This document shows positions 8,017 to 17,192 of a DNA stretch of 64,000 bases, piece by piece (within the stretch, counting starts at the first letter, position 1; each line of letters begins with the position of its first letter). Both the position numbers and the translations under genes were made by a program. The DNA is from Chloroflexota bacterium (GTDB lineage: Bacteria; Chloroflexota; Limnocylindria; P2-11E): assembly GCA_005889405.1 (NCBI GenBank), contig VBFY01000059.1, positions 47,373 to 111,372 on the forward strand, written 5' to 3'. Under the pieces are notes generated by a model that was given only the letters and a program-made list of their open reading frames with translations, was not told the origin of the DNA and ran no database searches.

Positions 8017-10143
8017 CTAGATGAAGAGCGGCGCGAGGACGAGCGTGATGGTCGCGAGCAGCTTGATCAACACGTGCAGGCTCGGGCCTGCGGTGTCCTT
8101 GAACGGGTCCCCCACCGTGTCGCCGACGACGGCCGCCGCGTGCGCCGGGGTGCCCTTGCCCAGGACCCGACCTTTGTCGTCCTTCAGCATGCCCGATTCG
8201 ATGTACTTCTTCGCGTTGTCCCATGCGCCGCCACCGTTGTTCAATACGGTCGCGAGGATGACGCCGGCCATTGTGCCGACCATCAGCAGCGCCGCCTCGG
8301 CCTCGGCCTTGAGCAGGATGCCGACGACGATCGGCGCGCCCACCGCGAGAAGGCCCGGCGCGATCATGTTGCGCAGCGCCGACGCGGTCGTGATGTCCAC
8401 AACGCGCGCGTAATTCGGCTCCTCGGTGCCAGCCATGATCCCGGGGTGCTCGCGGAACTGGGTCCGCACCTCTTCGATGATCGCGGCGCCCGCGCGACCC
8501 ACCGCGCGGATCGCGAGGGATGAGAAGAGGTACACGAGCATGGCGCCGAGGAAGCCGCCGAGGAAGACGTCCACCTTGGCTAGGTCGACGGTCTTGAACT
8601 CTTTCCCGGTCAGCTGAGCGACCTTGTCGAGATAGGCGGAGAAGAGCAGGAACGCGGCGAGGGCGGCCGACGCGACGGCGTATCCCTTCGTCAGCGCCTT
8701 GGTGGTATTACCCGCGGCGTCGAGGCGGTCGGTTCGTTCCCGCGTCTCTTCCGAGGCACGCGCCATCGACGCGACACCACCGGCGTTGTCCGTGATCGGT
8801 CCGAAGGTGTCCATGGCGAGGATGAACGCGGCGCTCATGAGCATGCCCATCGTCGCGACGGCCGTGCCGTAGATACCGCCATGCGGCAGGCCCGTGGTCT
8901 GACCCCATTGATCGCCGAGCCAGTGCGAGATGAAGAGCGCGATCGCGATCGTGATCGTCGACGACGCGGTGGTCTCGAAACCGACGGCGACGCCCGAGAT
9001 GATCGTCGTGGCCGGACCGGTCTTTGCGGCTTCGGCGATCTCCTTCACGGGTCGCCAGTTGCCGGACGTGTAGTACTGCGTGATGTAGACGAAGGCGAGG
9101 CTGGTGAGGATGCCCACGACGCCGGCGCCGAAGAAGTAGAGGGCGCCACCCTTCTCGTTGAGCATCTGGTTCGTGACGAAATACATCCCGACGATCGAGA
9201 GCGCGATGGTGATGTAGTAGCCGGAGTTCAGCGAGCCCATCGGGTCCCGTCTCTCGTTGCCTCGGACGGTGAAGATCCCGATGACGCTGGCGATCAGGCC
9301 GAATCCACGGACGACGAGCGGGAACACGATCCACGCGACGTTGTGCGTCACCGCGTAGATCGCGACGCCCAGGATCATCGCGCCGATGTTCTCGGCGGCG
9401 GTCGACTCGAACAGGTCCGCGCCACGACCGGCGCAGTCGCCGACGTTGTCGCCGACGAGGTCCGCGATCACCGCGGCGTTGCGCGGATCGTCTTCCGGAA
9501 TGCCCGCTTCGACCTTTCCGACGAGGTCCGCGCCAAGATCGGCGGCCTTGGTGTAGATGCCGCCGCCAAGCTGCGCGAAGAGCGCGACGAACGAGGCGCC
9601 GAAGCCGAAGCCGACGATCGTGAACGGCGCCTGGTCCGGATTCTGGAACCCGCCGTAGGCGATGAACATCGCGAACACGCCGATGAGGGACAGGCCGACC
9701 ACCAGGATCCCGGACACCGCGCCGCCACGGAGCGCGATCCGGAGCGCGTCGCCAATGCTGTGCTGCGCAGCCGCCGCGGTCCGCAGGTTCGACTTCACCG
9801 CGACGAACATGCCGACGATGCCCGAAGCCATCGAACAGATCGCGCCCACGAAGAACGCGATCGACGTGCGGATCGCGAGCTCCGTCGCCGAAACACCGGG
9901 CGCCGTCTCGAAGAAGAAGATGACAAGTCCGATGAGGACCATGCCGGCGATGGCGAGGAGGAAGATCGTGCGGTACTGACGCTGGATGAACGCGACGGCC
10001 GCGACGTAGATCGCCCCGGCGACCTTCTGCATGTCGGCGGTCCCGATCGGCGAGCGGAGGACGTCGTACGCGAAGTAGCCGGCGACGAGGACCGCGACCA
10101 GTCCGGAGAAGGGAACGACCCAAAGCAGGGGTTGCGCGTCCAA
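8017..10143 (-). CDS. hppA: Membrane-bound proton-translocating pyrophosphatase
   Basis: Integral-membrane PPi hydrolase (708 aa, about 16 helices) coupling PPi hydrolysis to cation export. Seen: 'GGGIYTKAADLGADLVGK', 'DNVGDCAGRGADLFES', 'DTFGPITDNAGG' and the C-terminal 'GDPFKDTAGPS' Asp/Lys-rich substrate motifs. The subtype position reads 'GNTTKA' (Lys), which in this family marks K+-independent H+-pyrophosphatases; K+-dependent forms have Ala. The start is TTG at 10143, supported by GGAGGG six bases upstream. Stands alone on the minus strand, divergent from a small HTH gene. Confidence 0.96.
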   Translation of the reverse strand: MDAQPLLWVVPFSGLVAVLVAGYFAYDVLRSPIGTADMQKVAGAIYVAAVAFIQRQYRTIFLLAIAGMVLIGLVIFFFETAPGVSATELAIRTSIAFFVGAICSMASGIVGMFVAVKSNLRTAAAAQHSIGDALRIALRGGAVSGILVVGLSLIGVFAMFIAYGGFQNPDQAPFTIVGFGFGASFVALFAQLGGGIYTKAADLGADLVGKVEAGIPEDDPRNAAVIADLVGDNVGDCAGRGADLFESTAAENIGAMILGVAIYAVTHNVAWIVFPLVVRGFGLIASVIGIFTVRGNERRDPMGSLNSGYYITIALSIVGMYFVTNQMLNEKGGALYFFGAGVVGILTSLAFVYITQYYTSGNWRPVKEIAEAAKTGPATTIISGVAVGFETTASSTITIAIALFISHWLGDQWGQTTGLPHGGIYGTAVATMGMLMSAAFILAMDTFGPITDNAGGVASMARASEETRERTDRLDAAGNTTKALTKGYAVASAALAAFLLFSAYLDKVAQLTGKEFKTVDLAKVDVFLGGFLGAMLVYLFSSLAIRAVGRAGAAIIEEVRTQFREHPGIMAGTEEPNYARVVDITTASALRNMIAPGLLAVGAPIVVGILLKAEAEAALLMVGTMAGVILATVLNNGGGAWDNAKKYIESGMLKDDKGRVLGKGTPAHAAAVVGDTVGDPFKDTAGPSLHVLIKLLATITLVLAPLFI

Positions 10144-10303
10144 AAGGAGCCCTCCGCTACCTCGAAAAGTGAAGTTACAAGAAGCAAGCGCCCGCCCCGA
10201 CGGAGGGGGCCGCAGCGCTTCGGCGGCAGTTTAGAGCAGGACGGCGCCAGCGGGCAAACCGGCTACCGCGGCGTGCACGAAACGCCGACGCAAGCGCAGA
10301 CGA

Positions 10304-10321
10304 GCACGGCGAAAGCCGTGC
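10304..10321 (+). other. GAAA-tetraloop hairpin in hppA/HTH intergenic region
   Basis: Perfect 7-bp stem GCACGGC/GCCGTGC closed by a GAAA tetraloop, ending 16 bases before the ATG of the small HTH gene. No U-run follows, so it is not a typical terminator. It may be a leader hairpin or chance GC structure. The rest of the 10144-10337 divergent region shows no clear promoter to me. Confidence 0.35.
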
Positions 10322-10337
10322 GATTATCGTTCGAGAC

Positions 10338-10619
10338 ATGCCCCCGCAAAAGGCCTCAAAGAGCGCACCCAAGGCGGACGCGTCCGAGAAGCAGAAGAGC
10401 AAGGACCGCGACTGGCTCACGACGGGCGAGCTCGCCCAGCGTATCGGCTGGCGCGAGCATGCGCTGCGCGACGCGCTCCGCGGCAAAGACCTGCCGGGCG
10501 TCCGCCGCACCTCGTTCGGCTATCACGTCGAGGCGTCGGCGGTGGACGAGATCAAGAAGGCCCTCGGGGAAGCTCCGCCGAAAGGGAACAGCTCGCTCAA
10601 GACTCCCGCCCGGAACTAG
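10338..10619 (+). CDS. Small helix-turn-helix protein
   Basis: 93 aa: a Lys/Ser/Ala-rich charged N-terminus (about 25 residues) followed by 'WLTTGELAQRIGWREHALRDALRGKDLPGVRR', which reads like an excisionase/MerR-type winged helix (TGELA-R-G pattern), then a 'AVDEIKKAL' helix and a basic tail. Probably DNA-binding, by inference; no effector domain. Convergent with rpoN (stop 6 bases from the rpoN stop). The ATG at 10338 lacks a strong Shine-Dalgarno. Confidence 0.72.
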   Translation: MPPQKASKSAPKADASEKQKSKDRDWLTTGELAQRIGWREHALRDALRGKDLPGVRRTSFGYHVEASAVDEIKKALGEAPPKGNSSLKTPARN

Positions 10620-10625
10620 CCCGGT

Positions 10626-12071
10626 CTAGGCGTGCTTGCGCAGGCGCGCCGGAAGGATCTTGAGCTCCTCGCGGTACTTCGCCACCGTCCGCCGCGCGAG
10701 CTTGATGCCGTGCTTCTCGGCGAGCTTCTCAACGATCTCCTGATCGGAGTACGGCCGGCCCTCGTTCTCTGCCTCGATGATCTGTTTGATGACGTCCTTC
10801 GTCCCGAGCGAGGCCGTGAAGAACATCGCGAACGGGACGACCTGACCGGTCGGGAGCAGCACGAACTTGCCGGCGGTGGCGCGGCTCACCGTGGACTCGT
10901 GCATGCCGATCCGCTCACCGACCTCGGCACGCGTCAGCGGACGCAGCGACTGGATCCCGTGCTCGAGGAAATCGAGCTGGCATTCGACGATGACCTCGGT
11001 GATCCGCAGGATCGTCTGACGACGCTGATTGATGTTGTCGATGAAGAACTTCGCTCGCGTGACGTACTCGCGGATGTGCTGCCGGTCGTCGTCGTTCATC
11101 GGCACCGTCGCGGCACCGCCGTCCTTGCGCGCGGCCTGCAGCTGCATGATCAGTTGCCGATACACGGGATTCACGCGTAACGAGAAACGCCGCGACTCGA
11201 TGACCTCGACCTCGTGCTGACCGGCCTCCGACTTCGTGATGATCACGTCGGGCCGCAAGCCGACCTCGCGACCACCGATGCTCGTGCCATCCGGACCGGC
11301 GGCGAAGCCGTGCGCCGGATGTGGGTTGAGGTTCGCCGCGATGTAGTCGAGCGCGCTCTGGACCTCGTCGCGCGTGATGCGGAGCGCTTGCGCGACATCA
11401 CCGAACTTGTGTTCGCCCATCTCGCGGAAGTGGTCGGAGACGATCTCGCGCACATGTGGCGGGACTTCCTCGCCGACCTCCTCGAGGTGCTGCATCTGGA
11501 TCATGAGGCATTCGCGAACGTCACGCGCGCCGATGCCCCAGGGCTCGACGGATTGGATCGCGCGCAGCGCGCGCATCGCGTCGGCGACCGAGACCTTCAT
11601 CGTGTTCGCTGCGTCTTCGATCGTGACACTCGGATCGAGGTACCCGTTCTCGTTGATGTTGCCGATGAGGTACTCCGCGACCGGGAGCAGCCGCGCAGGG
11701 AGCAAGACGCGGACATTCCACGAAAGCCAGTCGGCAAGGGTCTGCTCCGACTCGGCGCGCACGACGGGGTCGAACTCGTCACCGTCGTCGTCACGCTGCA
11801 TAAGACTCGTGCCTTCGAGAGGTTCGGTCTCGGGATCGTTCGATCGCGGCGCCTTCGCCAGTCCGAAACAATTGAGGCACACGCGTCCTGGAAGCGGCTG
11901 CCCGCAAAGGGGACAGACCTGCTGCTCCTCGAGATCGAGTGCCGGATTCTCCTGCAGCTCCTGATTGATGACGTCCTGCAGCTCTAGTGATGACAGCTGC
12001 AAGATCGCATTGGCGGCGATCTGTTTCGGGGTGACCTTCAGTTGCTGCTGCGGCAGTAAGCGCAGATCCAC
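10626..12071 (-). CDS. rpoN: RNA polymerase sigma-54 factor
   Basis: Region I at 1-50 is Gln/Leu-rich ('LLPQQQLKVTPKQ', 'QDVINQELQENPAL'), binding core polymerase and AAA+ activators. Directly after it lies a four-Cys ribbon 'CPLCGQPL...CLNC' at about 53-69, an insert not present in the enterobacterial protein. The core-binding and HTH domains follow, and the RpoN box reads 'ARRTVAKYRE' near residue 459 of 481. Start GTG at 12071 with AAGG upstream. Divergent, 18 bases away, from the antiporter-like genes. Its presence points away from Actinobacteria. No sigma-54 activator gene is seen in the window. Confidence 0.96.
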   Translation of the reverse strand: MDLRLLPQQQLKVTPKQIAANAILQLSSLELQDVINQELQENPALDLEEQQVCPLCGQPLPGRVCLNCFGLAKAPRSNDPETEPLEGTSLMQRDDDGDEFDPVVRAESEQTLADWLSWNVRVLLPARLLPVAEYLIGNINENGYLDPSVTIEDAANTMKVSVADAMRALRAIQSVEPWGIGARDVRECLMIQMQHLEEVGEEVPPHVREIVSDHFREMGEHKFGDVAQALRITRDEVQSALDYIAANLNPHPAHGFAAGPDGTSIGGREVGLRPDVIITKSEAGQHEVEVIESRRFSLRVNPVYRQLIMQLQAARKDGGAATVPMNDDDRQHIREYVTRAKFFIDNINQRRQTILRITEVIVECQLDFLEHGIQSLRPLTRAEVGERIGMHESTVSRATAGKFVLLPTGQVVPFAMFFTASLGTKDVIKQIIEAENEGRPYSDQEIVEKLAEKHGIKLARRTVAKYREELKILPARLRKHA

Positions 12072-12089
12072 TTCGGCTACCTTAACCCA

Positions 12090-13865
12090 ATGGTCGTGCG
12101 AGCCGAGTTGATCCTGTTCGTGGTGGCTCTTGCACTTGCCGCGCTCGCGTTCGCATTTGCCATGCCGTATAGAACGTTCCGCTGGCGGATCCCACTAGCC
12201 GCGGCCTTGTGTGTGATCGCGGGCCTTGCGCCGCTCCTTCTGTATGTCGCGCTCGATCCCGAGCGTGCCCGTGGACAGGCGCTATGGGAATGGTCCGCCG
12301 TAGGGGGGCCGACCATCCAAGCCTCGTATCGCCTGGACGGTCTCGCCGCGATCGGCGTCGGCATCGGCGCTCTCTATGTCGCGGCCGCCCTGGTCGCGAC
12401 GACACGTGTGAGTGCCCGCCACCAGCTCTTGCGACCGGTGATCCTCTTGAACGGACTCGTCTTCATCACGCTCGCGGTCACGGACGACCTCATCGCCGAC
12501 ATCGTCGTCCTAGGTGCGCTCGCCGCACTTACGTCATTCATCGCGATGCTCGTTTCGCCCGCGGCCGCCGTCGCGCGTATCACCGGATATCTCGCGGGCG
12601 GCGTCCAAGGCTTCGTCGTGGCCGGACTCCTCGTGTCTCGATTCGGTGGCGCATCGTTCCGCTTCGACACGCTCTCGCCCGATGCGGTGACGCCCGGGGT
12701 CGTCGTTGCGGCTTCGCTCGGCGCCGCGCTCTTCGCGGGTCTTTATCCGTTCGTGCCCTGGGGGTACCGCAGCGAAGAGGCCGGCGAGCGCGAGAGCCTG
12801 CGCGGGCTGCTCACGATGCCTGCCGGCTTCGGCGCGACGCTCGTGCTCTGTCGGATCCTCGGTGTGACTCGCATCGATCTCGCGACCCTCGGGCTCCCCG
12901 CGATCATCTCGCCCGCGCTCATCGCTGTCGTCGTCGCTGCCCTCGCGCTTCGGTTCATCCTGCGGCGGAACAGACCGGGTTTGCGACGACGTATCGCGAT
13001 CTCAGTGCTGGTACTCGTGGTCGTCCAGGCGTACCCGTTCCTTCACTGGAGCCACCTCATCCTCGTCGCGATGTTGCTCACCATCGCGTACGCCGCGGCG
13101 GTCTCGCTCGCGCTGCCGGAGCAGTGGGCCATCTCGCGCTACGACGTCGTGCTCGCCGCGCTGTGGATCGCGCTGGCCACCGGATCGCCGACCGCGCTTG
13201 CCGGCGCGCTGGTCGTCCTCGCGGGGGGCGGACTCGCCGCGGTTGCGGACGCGTTCTGGATGCCGCCACATCGCTCGTACATCACCGCGATGGCGAGCTC
13301 GACGGTGATCGTCGCGGGCGCGTTGACTCTCGCAGTCGGCGCGCTCGACGCGCCGGACCTCATAACGGTGGTGCTCGCCGTCGTCGCGGTCGCCGTGCTC
13401 GTCGGACTCGAGCTCGCGCACGCGGGTCGGAGACTCAGCATCGCGGCGGTCCCGTCGGACCTCGACGTGTCCGCGTCGATCGCGTCGTTCCTCGGCACGA
13501 TCATGGTCCTGCTCGCGCTCTCGCTGCCGCTGCTCGACGCGATGTCCGAAGCCTTCGGCCGTCCGAACACGCGGAAGCTCGACGACTTCGTCACACTCGT
13601 GCCGGTCGTCGCGGTCGTCGCGACGCTGCTCGTCGTCGCGGCGCGCACGGCGCGCGTGTTCCTCCCCGAGCTGACCACCCTCAGCACGCGGCTCGACGCG
13701 GTGGTCAAGGCCGCGGACCCGGTCCCGATCGCGGCAGCGTCCTTCCGCGCTCTCGCCGGATCCGCGACCACGGCGTCCGGCGTCTTCGCACTGTTCGAAG
13801 AACGAGCCGGGGTCTGGCTCGCGCTCACGCTCATCGCGACGCTGCTGGTCTGGTCGGTGCGCTGA
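12090..13865 (+). CDS. NuoL/HyfB-like polytopic membrane protein, channel residues absent
   Basis: 591 aa with about 15-16 hydrophobic helices, arranged like Proton_antipo_M subunits of complex I and group-4 hydrogenases. Where these normally carry a 'W-E' glutamate in helix 5, this reads 'VLGALAALTSF'; where they carry 'K..xxPFH.WLPDA', it reads 'FAGLYPFVPWGYRSEEA' without the Lys or the His. So the fold looks kept but the proton path does not. It is the first of three coupled genes (TGATG into the next). The alignment was made by eye; remote homology is likely, not certain. Confidence 0.7.
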   Translation: MVVRAELILFVVALALAALAFAFAMPYRTFRWRIPLAAALCVIAGLAPLLLYVALDPERARGQALWEWSAVGGPTIQASYRLDGLAAIGVGIGALYVAAALVATTRVSARHQLLRPVILLNGLVFITLAVTDDLIADIVVLGALAALTSFIAMLVSPAAAVARITGYLAGGVQGFVVAGLLVSRFGGASFRFDTLSPDAVTPGVVVAASLGAALFAGLYPFVPWGYRSEEAGERESLRGLLTMPAGFGATLVLCRILGVTRIDLATLGLPAIISPALIAVVVAALALRFILRRNRPGLRRRIAISVLVLVVVQAYPFLHWSHLILVAMLLTIAYAAAVSLALPEQWAISRYDVVLAALWIALATGSPTALAGALVVLAGGGLAAVADAFWMPPHRSYITAMASSTVIVAGALTLAVGALDAPDLITVVLAVVAVAVLVGLELAHAGRRLSIAAVPSDLDVSASIASFLGTIMVLLALSLPLLDAMSEAFGRPNTRKLDDFVTLVPVVAVVATLLVVAARTARVFLPELTTLSTRLDAVVKAADPVPIAAASFRALAGSATTASGVFALFEERAGVWLALTLIATLLVWSVR

Positions 13866-14452
13866 TGCTGCTGCTCGCGATCGTCGCGATCACCACGCTC
13901 GCGGCGAACAGCGCACGACAGCTGCGCTACACGGCGGTCGCGTTCTTCGCCGTCGCGCTCGCCGCGCATCTCATCGACGACGGAACGCTCGCCGCGGCGC
14001 AGGTCCTGGTCTCGGCGGCCGCGGCACTGGTGGCCTCCGCGATCCTCTTCGTTGCCGCGCGGGATCGGCGGTTCGGTGAGGATCCCGGTTGGCGTCTCTG
14101 GATCGCCACGATCGTCGCGGCCGCGACGACGGCGGCGGCGTTCGCGTTCCTGCGCCCGCAGACGGGCGACGAGATCAACACGAACCTCCTCGGTCCGGAC
14201 CCGAGCGGCGTCACGACCGACGTCGCGGCGTTCTGGCTCCTCTCGTCGGGAATCGCGATCCTGCTGACGGCACGCGGAGCGGTCCGCGGTTCGCTCGGCG
14301 CGCTCCTCATGCTCACGGGCACGCAGCTGCTCGTGCAGCAGGTGCCCGGTCCGCATCTCGCGTTGACGCTGCTGCTGTCGTGGCTCCAGGTCGTCGTCGC
14401 ACTGGCCGGCGCGTTCCTTATCGTCAATCAGCGGGCGGCTCGCGAAGCATGA
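13865..14452 (+). CDS. Small polytopic membrane protein, HyfE/NuoK-like
   Basis: 195 aa, about six hydrophobic helices, starting at the ATG that overlaps the previous stop (TGATG) and ending in ATGA with the next gene. The C-terminal three helices ('FWLLSSGIAILLTARGAV...LLMLTGTQLLV') recall NuoK/MrpC/HyfE-type subunits in size and spacing. The order large antiporter-like, small HyfE-like, second antiporter-like copies the HyfB-HyfE-HyfF order of hydrogenase-4 type complexes, but no hydrogenase or quinone-module genes are nearby. Absent as a separate entry from the track, where it is the tail of a shadow ORF. Confidence 0.68.
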   Translation: MLLLAIVAITTLAANSARQLRYTAVAFFAVALAAHLIDDGTLAAAQVLVSAAAALVASAILFVAARDRRFGEDPGWRLWIATIVAAATTAAAFAFLRPQTGDEINTNLLGPDPSGVTTDVAAFWLLSSGIAILLTARGAVRGSLGALLMLTGTQLLVQQVPGPHLALTLLLSWLQVVVALAGAFLIVNQRAAREA

Positions 14453-15801
14453 TCGAAGTCGTCGCGCTCCTCGGTGTTGCCGCGCTCGTCGCATTCGGTG
14501 TCCGCAAACGGCTCGCGGTCGTGGGGACCGTCACCCTCGCGGCGCTCGCGGCCGCGATCGCCATCGTCGTGCTGATGCCGATGGACGCGTCCGGCGATGT
14601 GCTCGAGCTCCCGTGGCACATGTCGGAGCTGGCGCGGCTCGCGGCGGTCGTGCTGCTCGGAACGCTCTGCTTGCTGGTGCTCGCGGTCTGGGTCGACGAG
14701 CCCGCGTACAACTTCTTCCCCACCGCCCTCGTCGTCGCCGCGGTCGTCCTCGCGGTGCTCGTGCTCACGACACCGATCGCGATCTACGGGGCGCTGCTGC
14801 TGGGGCTGCTCATTCCGGTCGGCTCGTTCACGTTCCAAGTGCATCGCAACCGCAGTGCGGAGGCTGCGTATCGCCACTTCAGCTTCGTCGCGCTCGGCGG
14901 TTGCCTCGGCCTCTCCGCACTCGCGCTCTCGGCAAGCCTTGGACGCGATCAGCCACCGTCGACGTTCGTCCTCCTCGTCGTGATCCTGGTCGTCGCCTTC
15001 GCGCTCAAGCTTGCGGCCATCCCGTTCCACACACACGCGGCGCTGCTCGCTTCCGAGGTCCCCGCGTCGGCCCTGGCGCTCTACTTCGGGGTCCTGGTAC
15101 CGACGACGTTCATCGCGTTCGCGCAGATCCTCGTTCTCTCCGGTCTGCTCCCCGCCATCGTGTCGATCGGAAAGGTGCAGGACCTGCTCCTCGCGCTCGG
15201 GATCACGTCCGCGCTGGGCGGCGCGTTCCTCGCCACCGGGTCGACGGAGCTGCGCCGCGTCGCGGTCTACTCGGTGATCGCGAACCTGGGGCAGGCGCTC
15301 GTCGGGATCGCAACGCTGTCAGGTCCGGGGATCATCGGTGCGATGGCGATCGCACTCGTGACCGGCATGGCGGCGACGCAGCAGCTCCTCGCGGCCGGGA
15401 CGCTCGAACGTCGCGCCGGCGTCGGGCGACCGAGCGCGACGAACGCGCCACTGGCTGCGCTCGCTTTCGTCGTCGGCGGCTTCGCGATGATCGGCGCGCC
15501 GCCGCTCGTCGCGTTTCCGGGACACTTCTTCGTCGAGCTCATCGCGTACTCGTACTCCGCGTGGATGGGTACCGCGCTCGTCATCGCGACGCTGGGCGTC
15601 CTCGTCGCGCAGTTACGCGCGGCAATGGCGATCTTCCGCACCGCGCCCGACCGCTGGCGGGTGGAGCGGAAGCCGATCGCCGGCATCGTCGGCGGTCTCG
15701 TCTTCGCGGCGCTCCTCATCGGCGGCGTCCAGCCTGACGGTTTCCTGCAGCCGATCGCGGCGTTCGCGGACCAGTTCCTTCGCGCGCTGCATCCGCTCTA
15801 G
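14449..15801 (+). CDS. NuoN/HyfF-like proton-antiporter-family protein
   Basis: 450 aa, about 13 helices. Starts at the ATGA overlap ('MIEVVALLGVAALVAFG'). It retains the best family motif of the trio, 'ALKLAAIPFHTHAAL', matching the helix-7 Lys and 'PFH' of NuoN/NuoM/HyfF, followed by 'ITSALGGAFLATGSTELRR' and 'LATGSTELRRVAVYSVIANLGQAL', the usual 'aYSSIah.G' element. A clear helix-5 glutamate and helix-8 Lys are not seen. Likely scaffold for an ion-coupled or quinone-linked complex whose partner is unknown. Ends just before the convergent M23 peptidase gene. Confidence 0.76.
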   Translation: MIEVVALLGVAALVAFGVRKRLAVVGTVTLAALAAAIAIVVLMPMDASGDVLELPWHMSELARLAAVVLLGTLCLLVLAVWVDEPAYNFFPTALVVAAVVLAVLVLTTPIAIYGALLLGLLIPVGSFTFQVHRNRSAEAAYRHFSFVALGGCLGLSALALSASLGRDQPPSTFVLLVVILVVAFALKLAAIPFHTHAALLASEVPASALALYFGVLVPTTFIAFAQILVLSGLLPAIVSIGKVQDLLLALGITSALGGAFLATGSTELRRVAVYSVIANLGQALVGIATLSGPGIIGAMAIALVTGMAATQQLLAAGTLERRAGVGRPSATNAPLAALAFVVGGFAMIGAPPLVAFPGHFFVELIAYSYSAWMGTALVIATLGVLVAQLRAAMAIFRTAPDRWRVERKPIAGIVGGLVFAALLIGGVQPDGFLQPIAAFADQFLRALHPL

Positions 15802-15813
15802 CGGGGCGTCCGT

Positions 15814-17124
15814 TCAGCGCGACGCGAGCAGCGAGAGCGGATCCATCGGCTGACCGCCGCTGAGGACGGCGAAGTGGAGATGCGGACCGGTCGTGATACC
15901 GGTCAAGCCGACGAAGCCGATCACCTCGCCGGCGATGACGGGATCTCCTATCCGCACCGGCGGACGCGCGAACGTGTCGTCGAGATGTGCGTACACAGAG
16001 ACCAGGCCACCCGGATGCGCGATGAGGACGACCATCGCGCCGTCGGAGAGATGGCCGACGAATGTCACGCGTCCTTCCGCGGCAGCGAGCACCGGCTGCC
16101 CGAGTGGCGCCGCGATGTCGATGGCGTCGTGGAAGTGCGCGTAGTACGAGCCGCGGAACGTTCTCGCCGGCTCGAGCGCGAACGTCGTGGGTCCGAACGG
16201 CTGCGTGATCGCGCCGCGCACCGGCAGAGACCAGGTCGACGGTGCGGCGCCGTCGCTGGACATCGCCGTCGCCACCAGTTGCGCGAGCGAGGTCTGCGCG
16301 GCGGCCGCGTCGCGTGCGAGCGACTCGAGCACCGCGACCTCGGCCGCGCGTTTGTCGCCCTCACCGTTCGCGGCCGCGGCGGCGATCGTTCTCGCGCGGT
16401 CGCGGAGCCGGCTGAGCTGGCCCTGCTTGGCGGCGACGGCCTCCCGCGCACTCGCGAGCTGCGCCGCGCGCTCGGACAGCCGCGTCTGCGCATCGCGGAG
16501 CGCGGCGTCGATCGAGAGCAGCTCCCGATAGGCCTCGATCTGCGGGTCAGTCAGCGCCGCGAGTGAGGGCGTCGCGCTCGCGGCCGCCAGCCGGAAGGCG
16601 TCGCGCGTGAGGCGCTCGCGGATCGCGCGCCGATCGTTCGCCTGCGCCTGGAGCCCCGCGATGTCGCTCCCGACCGCATCCAGATCCTGTGCGACCCGGT
16701 CGACCTCGACGTTGAGCGCGGTGAGCTCGTCGCGGGCGACGAGCGCCTGAGCGTCGATGATTTGGGTCAGCGACTTGGCGCTCGCGAGCAGCGCGGCGTC
16801 ACGCGCTCGCGCGGCTTCCAGCTCCTCGGCGGAAGGCGTCGGCTCGGGTGTCGGGGATGCGGTTGGTCTGGCATTCGGCGAAGCCGTCGCCGCGGACGAG
16901 GCGCCAGTCGACGGCGACGCGCGCGGCGACACCGACGCGCTCGCGGGCGGTGAAGGTGCTGGGCTTTTCGACGCAGCCGCCGACGGCGAGGGACTCGGCG
17001 ATGGAGAAGGCGTGACGGGCGCCGTCGGCGAGGGCGTGGGAGTCGGATCGTCGGCGTTCGCCGACGTCGGGAAGAAAGCCAGCATCGCAAGAGCGACGAC
17101 AACGCCCACCCACGCGCGGAGCAT
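15814..17124 (-). CDS. M23 (LytM-type) murein hydrolase with coiled coil
   Basis: Cell-wall peptidase/activator of EnvC/NlpD type. Start ATG at 17124 gives a signal peptide ('LRAWVGVVVALAMLAFF'); the 54 residues upstream in the track are rejected. A Pro/Ser/Ala-rich spacer (about 25-100) leads to a long coiled coil (about 105-300, heptads such as 'ELTALNVEVDRVAQDLDAV') and a C-terminal LytM domain with 'HFHDAIDIAAP' (His and Asp zinc ligands) and 'GPHLHF' (HxH). All zinc ligands are present, so it is probably catalytically active. Convergent with the antiporter-like operon. Confidence 0.92.
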   Translation of the reverse strand: MLRAWVGVVVALAMLAFFPTSANADDPTPTPSPTAPVTPSPSPSPSPSAAASKSPAPSPPASASVSPRASPSTGASSAATASPNARPTASPTPEPTPSAEELEAARARDAALLASAKSLTQIIDAQALVARDELTALNVEVDRVAQDLDAVGSDIAGLQAQANDRRAIRERLTRDAFRLAAASATPSLAALTDPQIEAYRELLSIDAALRDAQTRLSERAAQLASAREAVAAKQGQLSRLRDRARTIAAAAANGEGDKRAAEVAVLESLARDAAAAQTSLAQLVATAMSSDGAAPSTWSLPVRGAITQPFGPTTFALEPARTFRGSYYAHFHDAIDIAAPLGQPVLAAAEGRVTFVGHLSDGAMVVLIAHPGGLVSVYAHLDDTFARPPVRIGDPVIAGEVIGFVGLTGITTGPHLHFAVLSGGQPMDPLSLLASR

Positions 17125-17192
17125 GCAATGCAGAGAGTGCCCGAAAGCGCTGACATAGCGGACGCAAGTCCACCCGACGGACGAGCGCGTAT

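Noticed and set aside
8881-10629. 582-aa plus-strand ORF across hppA
   Set aside because: Antisense to the well-defined pyrophosphatase; Arg/Asp/Glu-rich low-complexity product typical of a high-GC shadow frame. Its tail also runs out of frame over the HTH gene.
12209-13864. First part of the 747-aa ORF 12209-14452
   Set aside because: Only the end (from ATG 13865) is coding; the first 550 codons are an off-frame shadow of the antiporter-like gene, rich in Arg and Pro.
16855-17060. Repetitive Pro/Ser/Ala-coding stretch as a direct repeat or CRISPR
   Set aside because: It is the low-complexity linker of the M23 protein; no constant repeats with unique spacers.
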